DNA of 64,000 bases from Sinorhizobium fredii NGR234 (GCF_000018545.1 NC_012587.1:1798001-1862000), one strand, 5' to 3'. Counted from the first letter of the stretch, positions 21,242 through 30,287 are shown. Notes: generated by a model not told the origin, from the letters alone. Numbers and translations: made by a program.

Positions 21242-21895
21242 ATGAGGCGTGGACTGCTCGTCGGTGCCGCAATTGGTCTCGCCGTCGCCCTCGGCGGCGC
21301 CTACGCATTGCGTCCGGCCGAAGTCTCGCCTGCGGCGATCCGCGCCTCCGTCGAGCAATCGCCGGAAGTAATGGACCGGGCCTGGGGCTTGCCGGTCGCC
21401 CTCAGCTACGGACGCAGCGTGACGTGGCAGGCAAATGGCTCGTTCTGCGGCCCCGCCAGCATCGCCAATCTCTTTCGCTCCGTAGGAGAGGAAGAGACGA
21501 CTGAAACCGCGGTCCTCGAGGGCACCGGCTGGTGCCGCCTCGGTTTCTGCTGGATGGGGCTGACACTCGACGAGCTTGCCGAGGTGGCGCGAGCGAAAAC
21601 GGAGCGCAAGGTGACCGTATTGCGCGATCTGACTCCAGACGAGTTTCGCCGCCATTTGCTGGCCAGCAACGATCCCGGCAGGCGCTATATCGTCAACTTT
21701 TCGCGAGAGGCGATCTTCGGCGCCGGTGTCGGCCATCACTCGCCGATCGGCGGCTATCTCGAGGCCGAAGACCTGGTTTTCGTCCTGGACGTGAATGAGC
21801 GCTTCAAGCCGTGGCTCGTCTCGCGCGAAAAGCTCTACGCTGCCGTGGACACGCTGGATGGCGACCACAAGCGCGGCCTGTTGCTCATCGAATAG
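21242..21895 (+). CDS. Phytochelatin-synthase-like cysteine peptidase
   Basis: This 217-residue protein has an N-terminal hydrophobic segment (MRRGLLVGAAIGLAVALGGA) that may anchor or export it, then a papain-like phytochelatin synthase domain. The catalytic triad is visible: Cys69 in NGSFCGPASIAN, His165 in GHHSPIGGY and Asp183 in VLDVNERFKPW. Bacterial short forms mainly hydrolyse glutathione to gamma-Glu-Cys rather than make long phytochelatins. It converges on zur with only 7 bases between, and the zinc locus next door makes a metal- or thiol-homeostasis role attractive, though regulation by zinc is not shown. Confidence 0.87.
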   Translation: MRRGLLVGAAIGLAVALGGAYALRPAEVSPAAIRASVEQSPEVMDRAWGLPVALSYGRSVTWQANGSFCGPASIANLFRSVGEEETTETAVLEGTGWCRLGFCWMGLTLDELAEVARAKTERKVTVLRDLTPDEFRRHLLASNDPGRRYIVNFSREAIFGAGVGHHSPIGGYLEAEDLVFVLDVNERFKPWLVSREKLYAAVDTLDGDHKRGLLLIE

Positions 21896-21902
21896 TCTTG
21901 GT

Positions 21903-22298
21903 CTAAGCGCAGCTCTTGCAGTGCCCGCGGATCTCGATGGTCGTCTTCTCGGTCTTGAAGCTCTGGGCGCGGACCAGCGCCGACAGTCGCTGTTCGATCG
22001 CCTCGTCGTGGAATTCCGTCACCTGGCCGCAGCCCTCGCAGATGGTGAAGGCGGTGACGCCGTGGTCATGCTCATGATCCTGCGGGCAGCTGCAGGCCAC
22101 GAAGGCATTGAGGCTCTCCAGCCGATGGACGAGGCCGTATTCCAGGAGCTTGTCGAGGGCGCGATAGACCTGCAGCGGCGCCCGGAAACCGTGGTCCCTG
22201 AGCTTGTCGAGGATCGTATAGGCGCTCATCGGCCCCTCCGCGTGCGTGAGAGCACCCATCACCAGCGACTGGTTCTTCGTCAGTTCGGGCGTACCCAT
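21903..22298 (-). CDS. zur: Zinc uptake regulator, Fur family
   Basis: This 131-residue Fur-family repressor has the winged helix LTKNQSLVMGALTHAEGPMS and AYTILDKLRDHGFRAPLQVY, then the dimerisation domain. The structural-zinc cysteines are in CEGCG and CKSC, and histidine/cysteine ligands in CSCPQDHEHDHG. It is the last gene of znuC-znuB-zur, sharing one base with znuB (TGATG). With zinc bound it should repress the znu genes through the palindromes at 24063-24098. Confidence 0.92.
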   Translation of the reverse strand: MGTPELTKNQSLVMGALTHAEGPMSAYTILDKLRDHGFRAPLQVYRALDKLLEYGLVHRLESLNAFVACSCPQDHEHDHGVTAFTICEGCGQVTEFHDEAIEQRLSALVRAQSFKTEKTTIEIRGHCKSCA

Positions 22299-23119
22299 CA
22301 GTGTCCTCCATGCGAAGAATGCGACGCGCGCTCCGGGCGCCCGAGAGGCAGAAGACTGAGCACGAACAGCGCCAGCGCGGCAACCACGATAGACGGCCCC
22401 GACGGCGTATCCCAGTGCAGCGAACCGAAAAGACCGCCGGTAACGGCAAGCGCGCCGATCAGCGAGGCGATAATCGCCATGACTTCCGGCGACGTCGCAA
22501 AACGGCGCGCGGTCGCCGCCGGGATGATCAGCAACGAGGTGATGAGGAGGATGCCGACGATCTTCATGGCAATCGCGATCACCAGCGCCATCAACAGCAT
22601 GAAGAAGAGCCGCGCCCGTTCCGGCTTCAGTCCTTCGGCTTCTGCCAGTTCCGGATTGACGGTCGAGGCGAGCAGCGGCCGCCAGAGATAAACGAGCGAC
22701 AAGATCACCAGAATGCCGCCGCCCCAGATGATGTCGATATCGGCTTCCGAAACGGCGAGGATGTCGCCGAACAGGAAGCCGACCAGATCGATGCGGACCC
22801 AGGTCATGAAGGCGACGATGACGAGGCCGATCGACAGCGCCGAATGCGACAGGATGCCGAGCAGCGCATCCGTCGACAGCGCGCCGCGCTTCTGCAGGAA
22901 GAGCAGCAGCAGCGAGACGGCCGAGGCTACGATGAAGACGCTGATCATCAGGTTGAGCTCGAGAAGCAGCGACAGCGCCACCCCCAGCAGCGCCGAATGG
23001 GCCATCGTGTCGCCGAAATAGGCCATGCGCCGCCAGATGACGAAGCAGCCGAGCGGTCCCGCAACCACGGCAATGCCGATGCCGGCAACGAGGGCGCGAA
23101 CGAAGAAATCGTCAAGCAT
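22298..23119 (-). CDS. znuB: Zinc ABC transporter permease ZnuB
   Basis: This 273-residue inner-membrane protein has about eight hydrophobic segments of the ABC-3 permease family. It starts MLDDFFVRALVAGIGIAVVA and contains CFVIWRRMAYFGDTMAHSAL, a conserved ZnuB stretch, and a coupling region with LLIIPAATARRFA. The start lies 8 bases inside the end of znuC, so translation is coupled. A longer frame to 23260 only mirrors znuC sequence. Confidence 0.93.
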   Translation of the reverse strand: MLDDFFVRALVAGIGIAVVAGPLGCFVIWRRMAYFGDTMAHSALLGVALSLLLELNLMISVFIVASAVSLLLLFLQKRGALSTDALLGILSHSALSIGLVIVAFMTWVRIDLVGFLFGDILAVSEADIDIIWGGGILVILSLVYLWRPLLASTVNPELAEAEGLKPERARLFFMLLMALVIAIAMKIVGILLITSLLIIPAATARRFATSPEVMAIIASLIGALAVTGGLFGSLHWDTPSGPSIVVAALALFVLSLLPLGRPERASHSSHGGH

Positions 23120-24020
23120 CGCGCTTCTCCGCCGTGTCGTAGCCGTGCAGGCGTGCGTGATGTCCGCAACCGCAGTCGGAATCGTGGTCGTGGACGTTTT
23201 CGGCCTCGTCATGGTGATGATGGCCATCGCCGGGGAAACAGCTCTCCGTAATGCTGCCATCGGCGTGCAGCACCCGACCGTCCGGCAGGTGCGTGTGGTC
23301 GTGGTGGTGGCTGTAGACGGCCAACGCCCCGGCGGCCCGCCGTCCGAACAGCTTCAGGTATTCCGGGCTCTGGCTGACCGCCTGCGGCGTGCCGCGGCAG
23401 CAGACATGGCCGTTCAGGCAGACGACCGTATCGGTCTCCGCCATGACGATGTGAAGGTCGTGCGAGATCAGCAGGATGCCGCAGCCGGTGCGGTTGCGGA
23501 TCTGCTTGATCAGCTCGTAGAGCGCGATCTCGCCGGAAAAATCGACGCCCTGCACCGGCTCGTCGAGAACGAGAAGATCCGGCTTGCGGGCGATCGCGCG
23601 TGCCAGCAAGGCCCGCTGGAATTCGCCGCCGGAAAGATGCTGCACCTCGGCCTTGGCCATATGCAGCATGCCGGTGGACGCCAGCGCCTCTTCGATCTCC
23701 CTGCCCTTCAGCGGCCCGGTCAGCGTCATCAGCCGCTCGACGGTCAGCGGCAGCGTCCAGTCGACGGCAAGCTTCTGCGGCACGTAGCCCACCTTGAGAC
23801 CGGCAAGACGCTCGACATTCCCTTCGTCGGGCTTCAGCACGCCGATTGCGGTCTTCGCTGTCGTCGACTTCCCCGAACCGTTCGGACCGATCAGGGTGAC
23901 GATTTCGCCGCGGCTGATCGAAAACTCGACGCCGCGCACGAGCCAGCGCCCATTGCGGCGGACGCCCGCATTCGCAAGGCTGACGAGCGGCGTGATATCG
24001 GGCGATCGGACATTCAGCAT
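23112..24020 (-). CDS. znuC: Zinc ABC transporter ATPase ZnuC with His-rich tail
   Basis: This 302-residue ATPase has Walker A IGPNGSGKSTTAK, signature LSGGEFQRALLARAIA, Walker B LLVLDEPVQGVD and the H-loop ISHDLHIVMA. The C-terminal ~50 residues are rich in His, Asp and Cys (HHHDHTHLPDG, GDGHHHHDEA, DCGCGHH), likely a zinc-binding extension that senses or buffers the metal. It is the first gene of znuCB-zur; the start at 24020 (MLNVRSPDITPLV) is chosen because the longer frame runs into the operator region. Confidence 0.93.
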   Translation of the reverse strand: MLNVRSPDITPLVSLANAGVRRNGRWLVRGVEFSISRGEIVTLIGPNGSGKSTTAKTAIGVLKPDEGNVERLAGLKVGYVPQKLAVDWTLPLTVERLMTLTGPLKGREIEEALASTGMLHMAKAEVQHLSGGEFQRALLARAIARKPDLLVLDEPVQGVDFSGEIALYELIKQIRNRTGCGILLISHDLHIVMAETDTVVCLNGHVCCRGTPQAVSQSPEYLKLFGRRAAGALAVYSHHHDHTHLPDGRVLHADGSITESCFPGDGHHHHDEAENVHDHDSDCGCGHHARLHGYDTAEKRDA

Positions 24021-24062
24021 CGAAAAATTCCGGTTTGGGCGGTTGCCTCTGGCTATCGCACA

Positions 24063-24098
24063 CGTTATAGCATAACGCAATTGATGTAATAACATTAC
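24063..24098. promoter_or_regulatory. Two Zur-box-like palindromes in the znuA-znuC divergent promoter
   Basis: CGTTATAgCATAACG at 24063-24077 and GTAATaacATTAC at 24086-24098 are perfect-arm palindromes separated by 8 bases. Their sequence resembles the GTTATAnnATAAC type of Zur operator. They lie 43 bases upstream of znuC and about 190 bases upstream of znuA, as expected for shared repression. Confidence 0.75.
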
Positions 24099-24137
24099 GT
24101 GCATCACTGTGCAACAATTGCTGCGCAGCGCCGCCGC

Positions 24138-24255
24138 TAGAGCGGGATGAGGAAAAGTGTGTGCGGTTTTCCGTCCGCATCCCGCTCTAACCCATTAGAA
24201 TCGATCACGTTCATGATTTTAGGTCGATCCGACCTTAAATCATCGTGATCTAAAG
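24138..24255. repeat. Palindromic repeat with AGCGGGATGAGG...CCGCATCCCGCTCT arms
   Basis: AGAGCGGGATG (24140-24150) pairs with CATCCCGCTCT (24178-24188) around GAGGAAAAGTGTGTGCGGTTTTCCGTCCG. A second hairpin follows (GATCACG ... CGTGATC with inner GATTTTAGGTCGATCCGACC). The first hairpin recurs at 57834-57909 inside the fixQ coding sequence. Confidence 0.8.
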
Positions 24256-24284
24256 CACGTTGACCTGCAACCTCGGAGAACCCG

Positions 24285-25307
24285 ATGAAATCGACTGCCG
24301 CCTTTCTCTTTGCGTCCACGATCCTTCTGTCTTCGCCGGCCTTTGCCGAGGCTCCCAACGTGGTCGTCTCGATCAAGCCGATCCACTCGCTCGTGGCGTC
24401 GATCATGCAGGGCGTCGGCGAGCCGTCTTTGGTTGTCGAAGGCGCCGCCTCACCGCATACCTACAACATGAAGCCGTCGAACGCCGCGGCGCTGCAGGCG
24501 GCAAAGGTCGTGTTCTGGGTCGGTCCCGGCCTCGAAATCTTCCTTGAAAAGCCGCTCGAGGCCCTCGGCGGCGACGCCAAAGTGGTCGAACTCAGCGAGG
24601 CGCCCGGTCTCGAAAAGCTGAAATTCCGAGAGGGCGGCGCCTTCGAGCCGCATGACGACGGAGATGAGGATGGCGAGGAAAGCCATGAGCACAGCGCAGA
24701 GGACGCCAGCCATGAGGGGCATGATGCCGACGCCCATGGCGCCGCGGCGGAAACCGCCGAGCACGACCACGAGCATGGCGAAGGCGAGTTCGACATGCAT
24801 GTGTGGCTCAACCCGATGAATGCCAAGGCCATGGCGGCCGAGATCGAGAAGACGCTCGCCGAGGCCGACCCCGCCAATGCCGCGGCCTACAGCGCCAATC
24901 TGCAGAAACTGAACGAAAGGCTCGATGCCCTGGACAAGACCCTTGCCGAGACGGTGGCGCCGATCAAGGACAAGCCCTTCGTCGTCTTCCACGACGCCTA
25001 TCAATATTTCGAGCATCGATACAACGTGCGGGTCGCCGGCTCCATCACCGTCAGTCCCGAAGTGCTGCCGGGGGCGGAACGGCTGTCCGAGATTCACGCC
25101 AAGATCGAGGACCTCGGCGCCACCTGCGTCTTCGCCGAACCGCAATTCGAACCGAAGCTGGTCAATGTCGTCATCGAAGGCACGTCGGCAAAATCCGGCA
25201 CGCTCGACCCCGAAGCGGCCACCCTCGAGGGCGGTCCGGATCTTTATTTTCAACTGATGGAGAACATCGGCGCTTCGTTGAAGGATTGCCTTTCGTCGGC
25301 AAGCTGA
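24285..25307 (+). CDS. znuA: Zinc ABC transporter periplasmic binding protein ZnuA
   Basis: This 340-residue cluster A-I binding protein has a signal peptide (MKSTAAFLFASTILLSSPAF, cut after AFA) and the family's opening VVVSIKPIHSLVASIMQGVG. Zinc ligands are the histidines in SPHTYNMKPS, the conserved DMHVWLNP and FHDAYQYFEHRY. Between residues ~120 and 165 there is a long charged loop rich in His and acidic residues (HEHSAED, HDADAHG, HDHEHGEGE), typical of ZnuA metal capture. It is divergent from znuCB-zur and completes the high-affinity zinc importer. Confidence 0.95.
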   Translation: MKSTAAFLFASTILLSSPAFAEAPNVVVSIKPIHSLVASIMQGVGEPSLVVEGAASPHTYNMKPSNAAALQAAKVVFWVGPGLEIFLEKPLEALGGDAKVVELSEAPGLEKLKFREGGAFEPHDDGDEDGEESHEHSAEDASHEGHDADAHGAAAETAEHDHEHGEGEFDMHVWLNPMNAKAMAAEIEKTLAEADPANAAAYSANLQKLNERLDALDKTLAETVAPIKDKPFVVFHDAYQYFEHRYNVRVAGSITVSPEVLPGAERLSEIHAKIEDLGATCVFAEPQFEPKLVNVVIEGTSAKSGTLDPEAATLEGGPDLYFQLMENIGASLKDCLSSAS

Positions 25308-25354
25308 CGTCGTTCTCCTGTGGACTCCACCTTCAATCGTTGACGTGGAGGCGA

Positions 25355-25485
25355 GGATCATCCCCCTCATCCGGCCTGCCGGCCACCTTCTCCCCGCAAG
25401 CGGGGCGAAGGAGACCCGCGGCAAACGCCCTGCGTCCCCTCTCCCCGTTCTTACGGGGAGAGGGCTAGGGTGAGGGGCAAACTCC
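25355..25485. repeat. RIME-like palindromic repeat cluster
   Basis: CCCCTCATCCGGCCTGCCGG, TCTCCCCGCAAGCGGGGCGA and CCCTCTCCCCGTTCTTACGG followed by GGAGAGGG form three hairpin units between the convergent znuA and RcnB-like genes. The CCCCGCaaGCGGGG unit is shared with the copies near 10 kb and 16.5 kb. Confidence 0.7.
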
Positions 25486-25496
25486 CCGTAGCTAAA

Positions 25497-25850
25497 TTAG
25501 CGGGCCAGGCTGACGATGACACCGGTTGCCAGGCTGATCAGCAGGAAGTCGTTGTCGACGCGGACCCATTGCTGGCCACGCGGCGGGGGCCGCAGCCTGT
25601 AGCGGCGATAGTCGTTGACATAGGCCATGTGGCGCCGTTCGGCCGGGCTCATCCTGTGGCCGCGCGCCCAACGGTATTTCTTCACCATGACGCGCTTTTC
25701 GACGGTCCTGTCGACATGGCGGTCGACCGGCCTGTGACGATAGCGCTCATGCGACTGTGCAAGCTCGAAAGAGGCGCCGGCCGTCTGAGCGAACGCGATC
25801 GGCGTGGCAAGGAATGAACTGGCGACAAGCGCGATCAGGAGGCGTTTCAT
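25497..25850 (-). CDS. RcnB-family periplasmic protein
   Basis: This 117-residue protein has a signal peptide (MKRLLIALVASSFLATPIAF, cut near AFAQ). The mature part is basic and rich in Arg and Tyr, with RWARGHRMSPAERRHMAYVN and RYRLRPPPRGQQWVRVDNDF followed by a hydrophobic end LLISLATGVIVSL. This is the DUF1236/RcnB pattern (PxGYxWVR..ND..L), a family linked to nickel/cobalt homeostasis in E. coli but of unknown role in rhizobia. The start at 25850 is supported by AAGGAAACGCC upstream. Confidence 0.82.
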   Translation of the reverse strand: MKRLLIALVASSFLATPIAFAQTAGASFELAQSHERYRHRPVDRHVDRTVEKRVMVKKYRWARGHRMSPAERRHMAYVNDYRRYRLRPPPRGQQWVRVDNDFLLISLATGVIVSLAR

Positions 25851-25977
25851 GGCGTTTCCTTTCTTTGTCTGCCCCTTGAAACTAGTCTCCGCCTCCTGAA
25901 CCGAATATGAAGTCCAGATTACATTTATGTAATGATAATCTATACTTATAAGAAGTACCTTACAAACGAATCTCAGA

Positions 25978-27603
25978 TCATAAGCCAAGCGCCTCATATC
26001 GAAAACGGTCGAAGTCAGCGGTCATCGCACTGCCGGACGTATCGAAGGCGAACATGCCGGTAAAAGCGCCGGTGAAGGAACCGTGCTCGCCGCGCCCGCC
26101 CTCGTCCGAGACGACGCCGGCGTCGAGCACAGGGCCGATCGGCTGCCAATCCGCCTGCGTCGCCTCCCGCCAGAAGAATTGGAGGTCGTTGTCCCTCACT
26201 TCCATCGCCAGTTGCACCGGGCCGTCCGGGACCGCGACGCCGCTGCCGGCCGGGTACTGCAAGCGCCCGTGCGGGAAATCTCCCGGGCATGAAAGGATGG
26301 TGACGACGCGGCCGAGCATCTCGTGCCAGGTGACGCCGAGAGCATGGAACTTGTGGCGGTTATAGTAATGCGTCAGGCCCGCGACCTGCTGGTAGGTGTG
26401 GGGCGCGAAGTCGACCACGGTCTCGGCGCGGAAGGAGTGATGGTCCTGGCGTCTGGCGACAAGCGCCTGCTCGAACCAGCTGCCGATGCTTTCGCGGCCG
26501 AACAGGCGCAAGTGGCCTTCCCGCCGCTGCAGCGAAAAGATCCGCTCCGGCATCGGGGTGCGCAGCCATTGAAACTCGGGTGCAAGCACTCCCTCGTCGA
26601 AATCCGTCTCGATAACAGCGGGTAGCGGCACAGAGCTCGTCTCGGCCGGAGCCGGTACAATCACCTCTGGCACGACACCGCCGTTCTCCAGATAGAGCCA
26701 TCCGTCCTCCCGCCAGACGCATTTCTGCAGCGCCGTTTCGCGGCCAAGCGTGCAGCGGCGATGCGGCGGCAGCGGACGGCCGCAAAGATGGGTGTGATAG
26801 GCCTGCCCGTCCGGCGTCTCGACATATTGGCCGTGGCCGGCCCGTTGCAGGGCCGCTTCCGGATGATCCTTCGACGTGATGAGGTGGGCGTTCGGATGTA
26901 TGTCATACGGGCCATGGATCGACCGGGAGCGCGCCATGGTGACGGCGTGGTCGTAGCCCGTTCCGCCTTCGGCCGTGGTGAGGTAGTACCAGCCGTCACG
27001 CTTGAAGAGATGCGGCCCCTCGACGAGACCGAGCGAACTGCCGGCGAAGATGTTCTTGACCGGGCCGACCAGCTTGCGGGACCGCTCGTCCCATTCCTGC
27101 AGCAGGATGCCGTCGAAGGCGGGATGCTTCGGCGCGCCGCCGAAGCTCTCAGAGCGGTGGTTCCACTGCATGTTCAGGAACCACTTGCGGCCGTCGTCGT
27201 CATGGAACAGCGACGGGTCGAAGCCCGACGAGTTGACATAGACCGGATCGGACCACGTCGCCTCGACCGCTTCGGCCGTGACGATGTAGTTGTGCGCGTC
27301 CTTGAAGTTGCCGTCGAAGCGCTTGACGTCCGTATAGACGAGCCAGAACAGCCCGTCGCAATAGGAAAGGCACGGTGCCCATATCCCGCAACTGTCGGGG
27401 TTGCCGCGCATGTCGAGCTGGCTCGCCCGCTCCAGCGGCCGACGGACGAGACGCCAGTTCACCAGATCGCGCGAGTGGTGGATCTGCACGCCAGGATACC
27501 ACTCGAATGTAGAGGTCGCGATGTAGTAATCGTCGCCCACCCGGCAGATCGACGGGTCGGGATTGAAGCCCGGCAGGATCGGATTGCGGATCATCGCGGT
27601 CAT
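25978..27603 (-). CDS. Glycoside hydrolase family 43 protein (beta-xylosidase/arabinofuranosidase-like)
   Basis: This 541-residue cytosolic enzyme has no signal peptide. The five-bladed propeller is recognisable: NPILPGFNPDPSICRVGDDY with the general-base Asp, WAPCLSYCDGLFWLVYTDVK, SGFDPSLFHDDDGRKWFLN with the pKa-modulating Asp, and the catalytic-acid region GLVEGPHLFKRDGWYYLTTA. The last ~200 residues form the concanavalin-like domain of GH43 xylosidases. It cleaves xylosyl or arabinosyl oligosaccharides. The start at 27603 has GGAGGAG upstream. It stands divergent from the TRAP transporter, which might import a related acid sugar, but that is inference. Confidence 0.9.
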   Translation of the reverse strand: MTAMIRNPILPGFNPDPSICRVGDDYYIATSTFEWYPGVQIHHSRDLVNWRLVRRPLERASQLDMRGNPDSCGIWAPCLSYCDGLFWLVYTDVKRFDGNFKDAHNYIVTAEAVEATWSDPVYVNSSGFDPSLFHDDDGRKWFLNMQWNHRSESFGGAPKHPAFDGILLQEWDERSRKLVGPVKNIFAGSSLGLVEGPHLFKRDGWYYLTTAEGGTGYDHAVTMARSRSIHGPYDIHPNAHLITSKDHPEAALQRAGHGQYVETPDGQAYHTHLCGRPLPPHRRCTLGRETALQKCVWREDGWLYLENGGVVPEVIVPAPAETSSVPLPAVIETDFDEGVLAPEFQWLRTPMPERIFSLQRREGHLRLFGRESIGSWFEQALVARRQDHHSFRAETVVDFAPHTYQQVAGLTHYYNRHKFHALGVTWHEMLGRVVTILSCPGDFPHGRLQYPAGSGVAVPDGPVQLAMEVRDNDLQFFWREATQADWQPIGPVLDAGVVSDEGGRGEHGSFTGAFTGMFAFDTSGSAMTADFDRFRYEALGL

Positions 27604-27920
27604 GTCTTGCTCCTCCATGTTTGCGCAGCATCCAGCCCCAAACTCGGGGCCGTTTCAAGGTCTTTCGTCCACGCTCGGAGAACGCATCGCCGCCCCCCGG
27701 ATCGCGTCTACGCAACGAGAACCGCACGCCAATACGGTGCGCCGTCGTGGGAATCGCGCCTACGCCTTAGGCACTCCAGGGGCCTGCCCATGATACTTTC
27801 GTACATCCGCCGGCCGCGAGAGGGAAAAATGGCAGCCCAGACTTGAAAGGGAGCTTGAAATCAGCACTGTGACTGTGCTTGGCAAAACACCAAAAACCAG
27901 CCAATGCGGGGAGGTATTTA
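27604..27920. other. Divergent promoter region between the GH43 and TRAP transporter genes
   Basis: About 317 bases with no plausible gene. It must contain both promoters. A weak inverted pair around CCAAACTCGGGGCCG is visible, but no operator could be identified. Confidence 0.45.
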
Positions 27921-28496
27921 ATGAAACCGTTACTCGGCTTCAGCCGATTGATCGACGCAATTACCGAGCGAATCGGCAAGGCAGTTTCCTGGCTCATACT
28001 CGTTGCCGTTCTCGTCAGCGCCGGCAACGCGGTCATCAGAAAAACGTTCAACGTATCGTCCAACGCCTGGCTCGAGGCTCAATGGTACCTCTTCGGCGCG
28101 GCCTTCATGTTCGCGGCCGCCTATACGCTCAGCCAGAACGAGCACATCCGGATCGACGTCGTCTACGGAATGTTTTCGCGGCGCGTCCAGCATTGGATCG
28201 ATCTCTTCGGGCACATCTTCTTCCTGATGCCCTTCGTGCTGCTCATGCTCTATTACCTCGTGCCCTACGTCCGGATGTCCTATGTCTCGGGTGAGGTATC
28301 GTCGAGCGCCGGCGGGCTGATCATCTGGCCGGCCAAGGCCATTCTGCTGATCGGCTTCATCCTCCTCGCCCTGCAAGGCGTCTCGGAAATCATCAAGAAG
28401 ATCGCCATCATGACCGGCAACATGGATGATCCGACCCCCTACGTGCCGACCCACGCGCCGCTTGAAGACCCCGTCGCTCCGGAGGTACGCCCGTGA
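27921..28496 (+). CDS. dctQ: TRAP transporter small permease subunit (DctQ)
   Basis: This 191-residue membrane protein has four hydrophobic segments and the DctQ-family features LILVAVLVSAGNAVIRKTFN, NAWLEAQWYLFGAAFMFAAA and LSQNEHIRIDVVYGMFSRR. It forms the small membrane subunit of a TRAP importer driven by the sodium or proton gradient. The start is set by GGGGAGGTATTTA before MKPLLGFSRL. Its stop overlaps the dctM start by four bases. Confidence 0.93.
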   Translation: MKPLLGFSRLIDAITERIGKAVSWLILVAVLVSAGNAVIRKTFNVSSNAWLEAQWYLFGAAFMFAAAYTLSQNEHIRIDVVYGMFSRRVQHWIDLFGHIFFLMPFVLLMLYYLVPYVRMSYVSGEVSSSAGGLIIWPAKAILLIGFILLALQGVSEIIKKIAIMTGNMDDPTPYVPTHAPLEDPVAPEVRP

Positions 28497-30283
28497 TCGA
28501 ACTCATCGCTGAAAACCTGGCACCGATCATGTTCGCATCGCTGATCGTGTTCCTGCTGCTGGGATACCCGGTCGCCTTCTCGCTCGCCGCCAACGGCCTG
28601 CTGTTCTTCATCATCGGCGTGGAACTTGCGCCGCTTTCGGACTCGATCAATCTCTCCTGGCCGCTGCTCAATGCACTGCCGGAACGCTTCTGGGGGGTGA
28701 TGTCGAACGACACATTGCTCGCCATCCCATTCTTCACCTTCATGGGGATAGTGCTCGAGCGCTCCGGCATGGCCGAAGACCTTCTCGACACGATCGGCCA
28801 GCTCTTCGGTCCCGTCCGGGGCGGCCTCGCCTATGCGGTGATCTTCGTCGGGGCGCTGCTTGCGGCAACCACCGGCGTGGTGGCGGCCTCGGTCATTGCC
28901 ATGGGCCTGATCTCGCTGCCGATCATGCTGCGCTACGGCTATGACCGGCGCGTCGCGTCGGGCGTCATCGCCGCCTCCGGCACGCTTGCCCAGATCATCC
29001 CGCCGTCGCTGGTGCTGATCGTTCTGGCCGACCAGCTCGGCCGCTCGGTCGGCGACATGTATGCCGGCGCCCTGATCCCGGGCCTGGTCCTGACGGGCCT
29101 CTACATGGGCTACATCCTGCTCATGTCGTTCCTGAAACGGGACTCTATGCCGGCGCTGCCGCTCGAAGCGCGTACGCTCGGCTCCGGTGTGACGTCGCTG
29201 ATCGTCGCGCTCGCCGTCGCCGGCGGTATCGCCTACGCGGCCCATGTCCTCCTGTCGCCGACCCAGGGAGAAAACGCCGACATTCTCGGAGCAACCGTCG
29301 GTGTCGCGTTCATCTACATGGTCGCGCTGATCGACAGAGCGATGAAGATCAACGCTCTTTCCCGATTGGCCCAGCAGGTGATCATCGTTCTGATCCCGCC
29401 GCTGGCGCTGATCTTCCTCGTGCTCGGCACGATCTTCCTCGGCATCGCGACGCCGACCGAAGGCGGCGCCATGGGTGCAGTGGGCGCACTGATCATGGCG
29501 GCCGCGAAGGGCCGGCTCAACATGGAGGTCATCCGGGCTGCACTTGCGTCGACCACGCGCCTATCGGCCTTCGTGCTGTTCATCCTGATCGGCGCCCGCG
29601 TTTTCTCGCTGACCTTTTACGGCGTCAACGGGCACCTCTGGGTGGAACACCTGCTGGTTGGATTGCCGGGCGGCGAAATCGGCTTCCTGATCGCCGTCAA
29701 CCTGCTCGTCTTCTTCCTGGCCTTCTTCCTCGATTTCTTCGAGCTCGCCTTCATCATCGTGCCGCTGCTCGCACCGGCCGCCGACAAGCTCGGCATCGAC
29801 CTGATCTGGTTCGGCGTGCTGCTCGGCATCAACATGCAGACGAGCTTCATGCACCCGCCTTTCGGCTTCGCGCTCTTCTACCTGCGTTCGGTTGCAGCAA
29901 GGGTGCCCTATCTCGACAAGGTGACCGGCAAGATGACGCAACCGGTGACAACCGGGCAGATCTATTGGGGTGCGGTGCCCTTCGTCGGCATCCAGATCCT
30001 GATGGTGGCGTTGACGATCCTCTTCCCGCAGATGGTCATGCACTACAAGGGAAGCGGCGCCACGGTGGATCCGTCGACGATCAAGATCGAGGTGCCCGGC
30101 TTCGGCCAGGGCGGCGGCGGTCTGACCCTGCCCGACAACGGTGGCGGCCTCGGCCTGCCGGGCGGACTGCAACTCCCCGGCGGCAGCCCGCTCGATGGCG
30201 GCCAGCAGCAACCGGGGCAGCAGAACGCGCCTCAGCAGAACAATTCGGCGCCCGATCTCAGCGCGCCGCCCTCGTTCAACTGA
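28493..30283 (+). CDS. dctM: TRAP transporter large permease subunit (DctM)
   Basis: This 596-residue protein has a dozen or more membrane segments and the DctM hallmarks NDTLLAIPFFTFMGIVLERS, TGVVAASVIAMGLISLPIML, ASGTLAQIIPPSLVLIVLAD and HPPFGFALFYLRSVA. It is longer than the usual ~430 residues because of an extra segment in the middle (about 215-265) and a Gly/Gln/Pro-rich cytoplasmic tail after residue ~520. It is the transport channel working with dctQ and the binding protein DctP, whose gene here is convergent and 4 kb away. Two terminators follow. Confidence 0.93.
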   Translation: MIELIAENLAPIMFASLIVFLLLGYPVAFSLAANGLLFFIIGVELAPLSDSINLSWPLLNALPERFWGVMSNDTLLAIPFFTFMGIVLERSGMAEDLLDTIGQLFGPVRGGLAYAVIFVGALLAATTGVVAASVIAMGLISLPIMLRYGYDRRVASGVIAASGTLAQIIPPSLVLIVLADQLGRSVGDMYAGALIPGLVLTGLYMGYILLMSFLKRDSMPALPLEARTLGSGVTSLIVALAVAGGIAYAAHVLLSPTQGENADILGATVGVAFIYMVALIDRAMKINALSRLAQQVIIVLIPPLALIFLVLGTIFLGIATPTEGGAMGAVGALIMAAAKGRLNMEVIRAALASTTRLSAFVLFILIGARVFSLTFYGVNGHLWVEHLLVGLPGGEIGFLIAVNLLVFFLAFFLDFFELAFIIVPLLAPAADKLGIDLIWFGVLLGINMQTSFMHPPFGFALFYLRSVAARVPYLDKVTGKMTQPVTTGQIYWGAVPFVGIQILMVALTILFPQMVMHYKGSGATVDPSTIKIEVPGFGQGGGGLTLPDNGGGLGLPGGLQLPGGSPLDGGQQQPGQQNAPQQNNSAPDLSAPPSFN

Positions 30284-30287
30284 AGTC

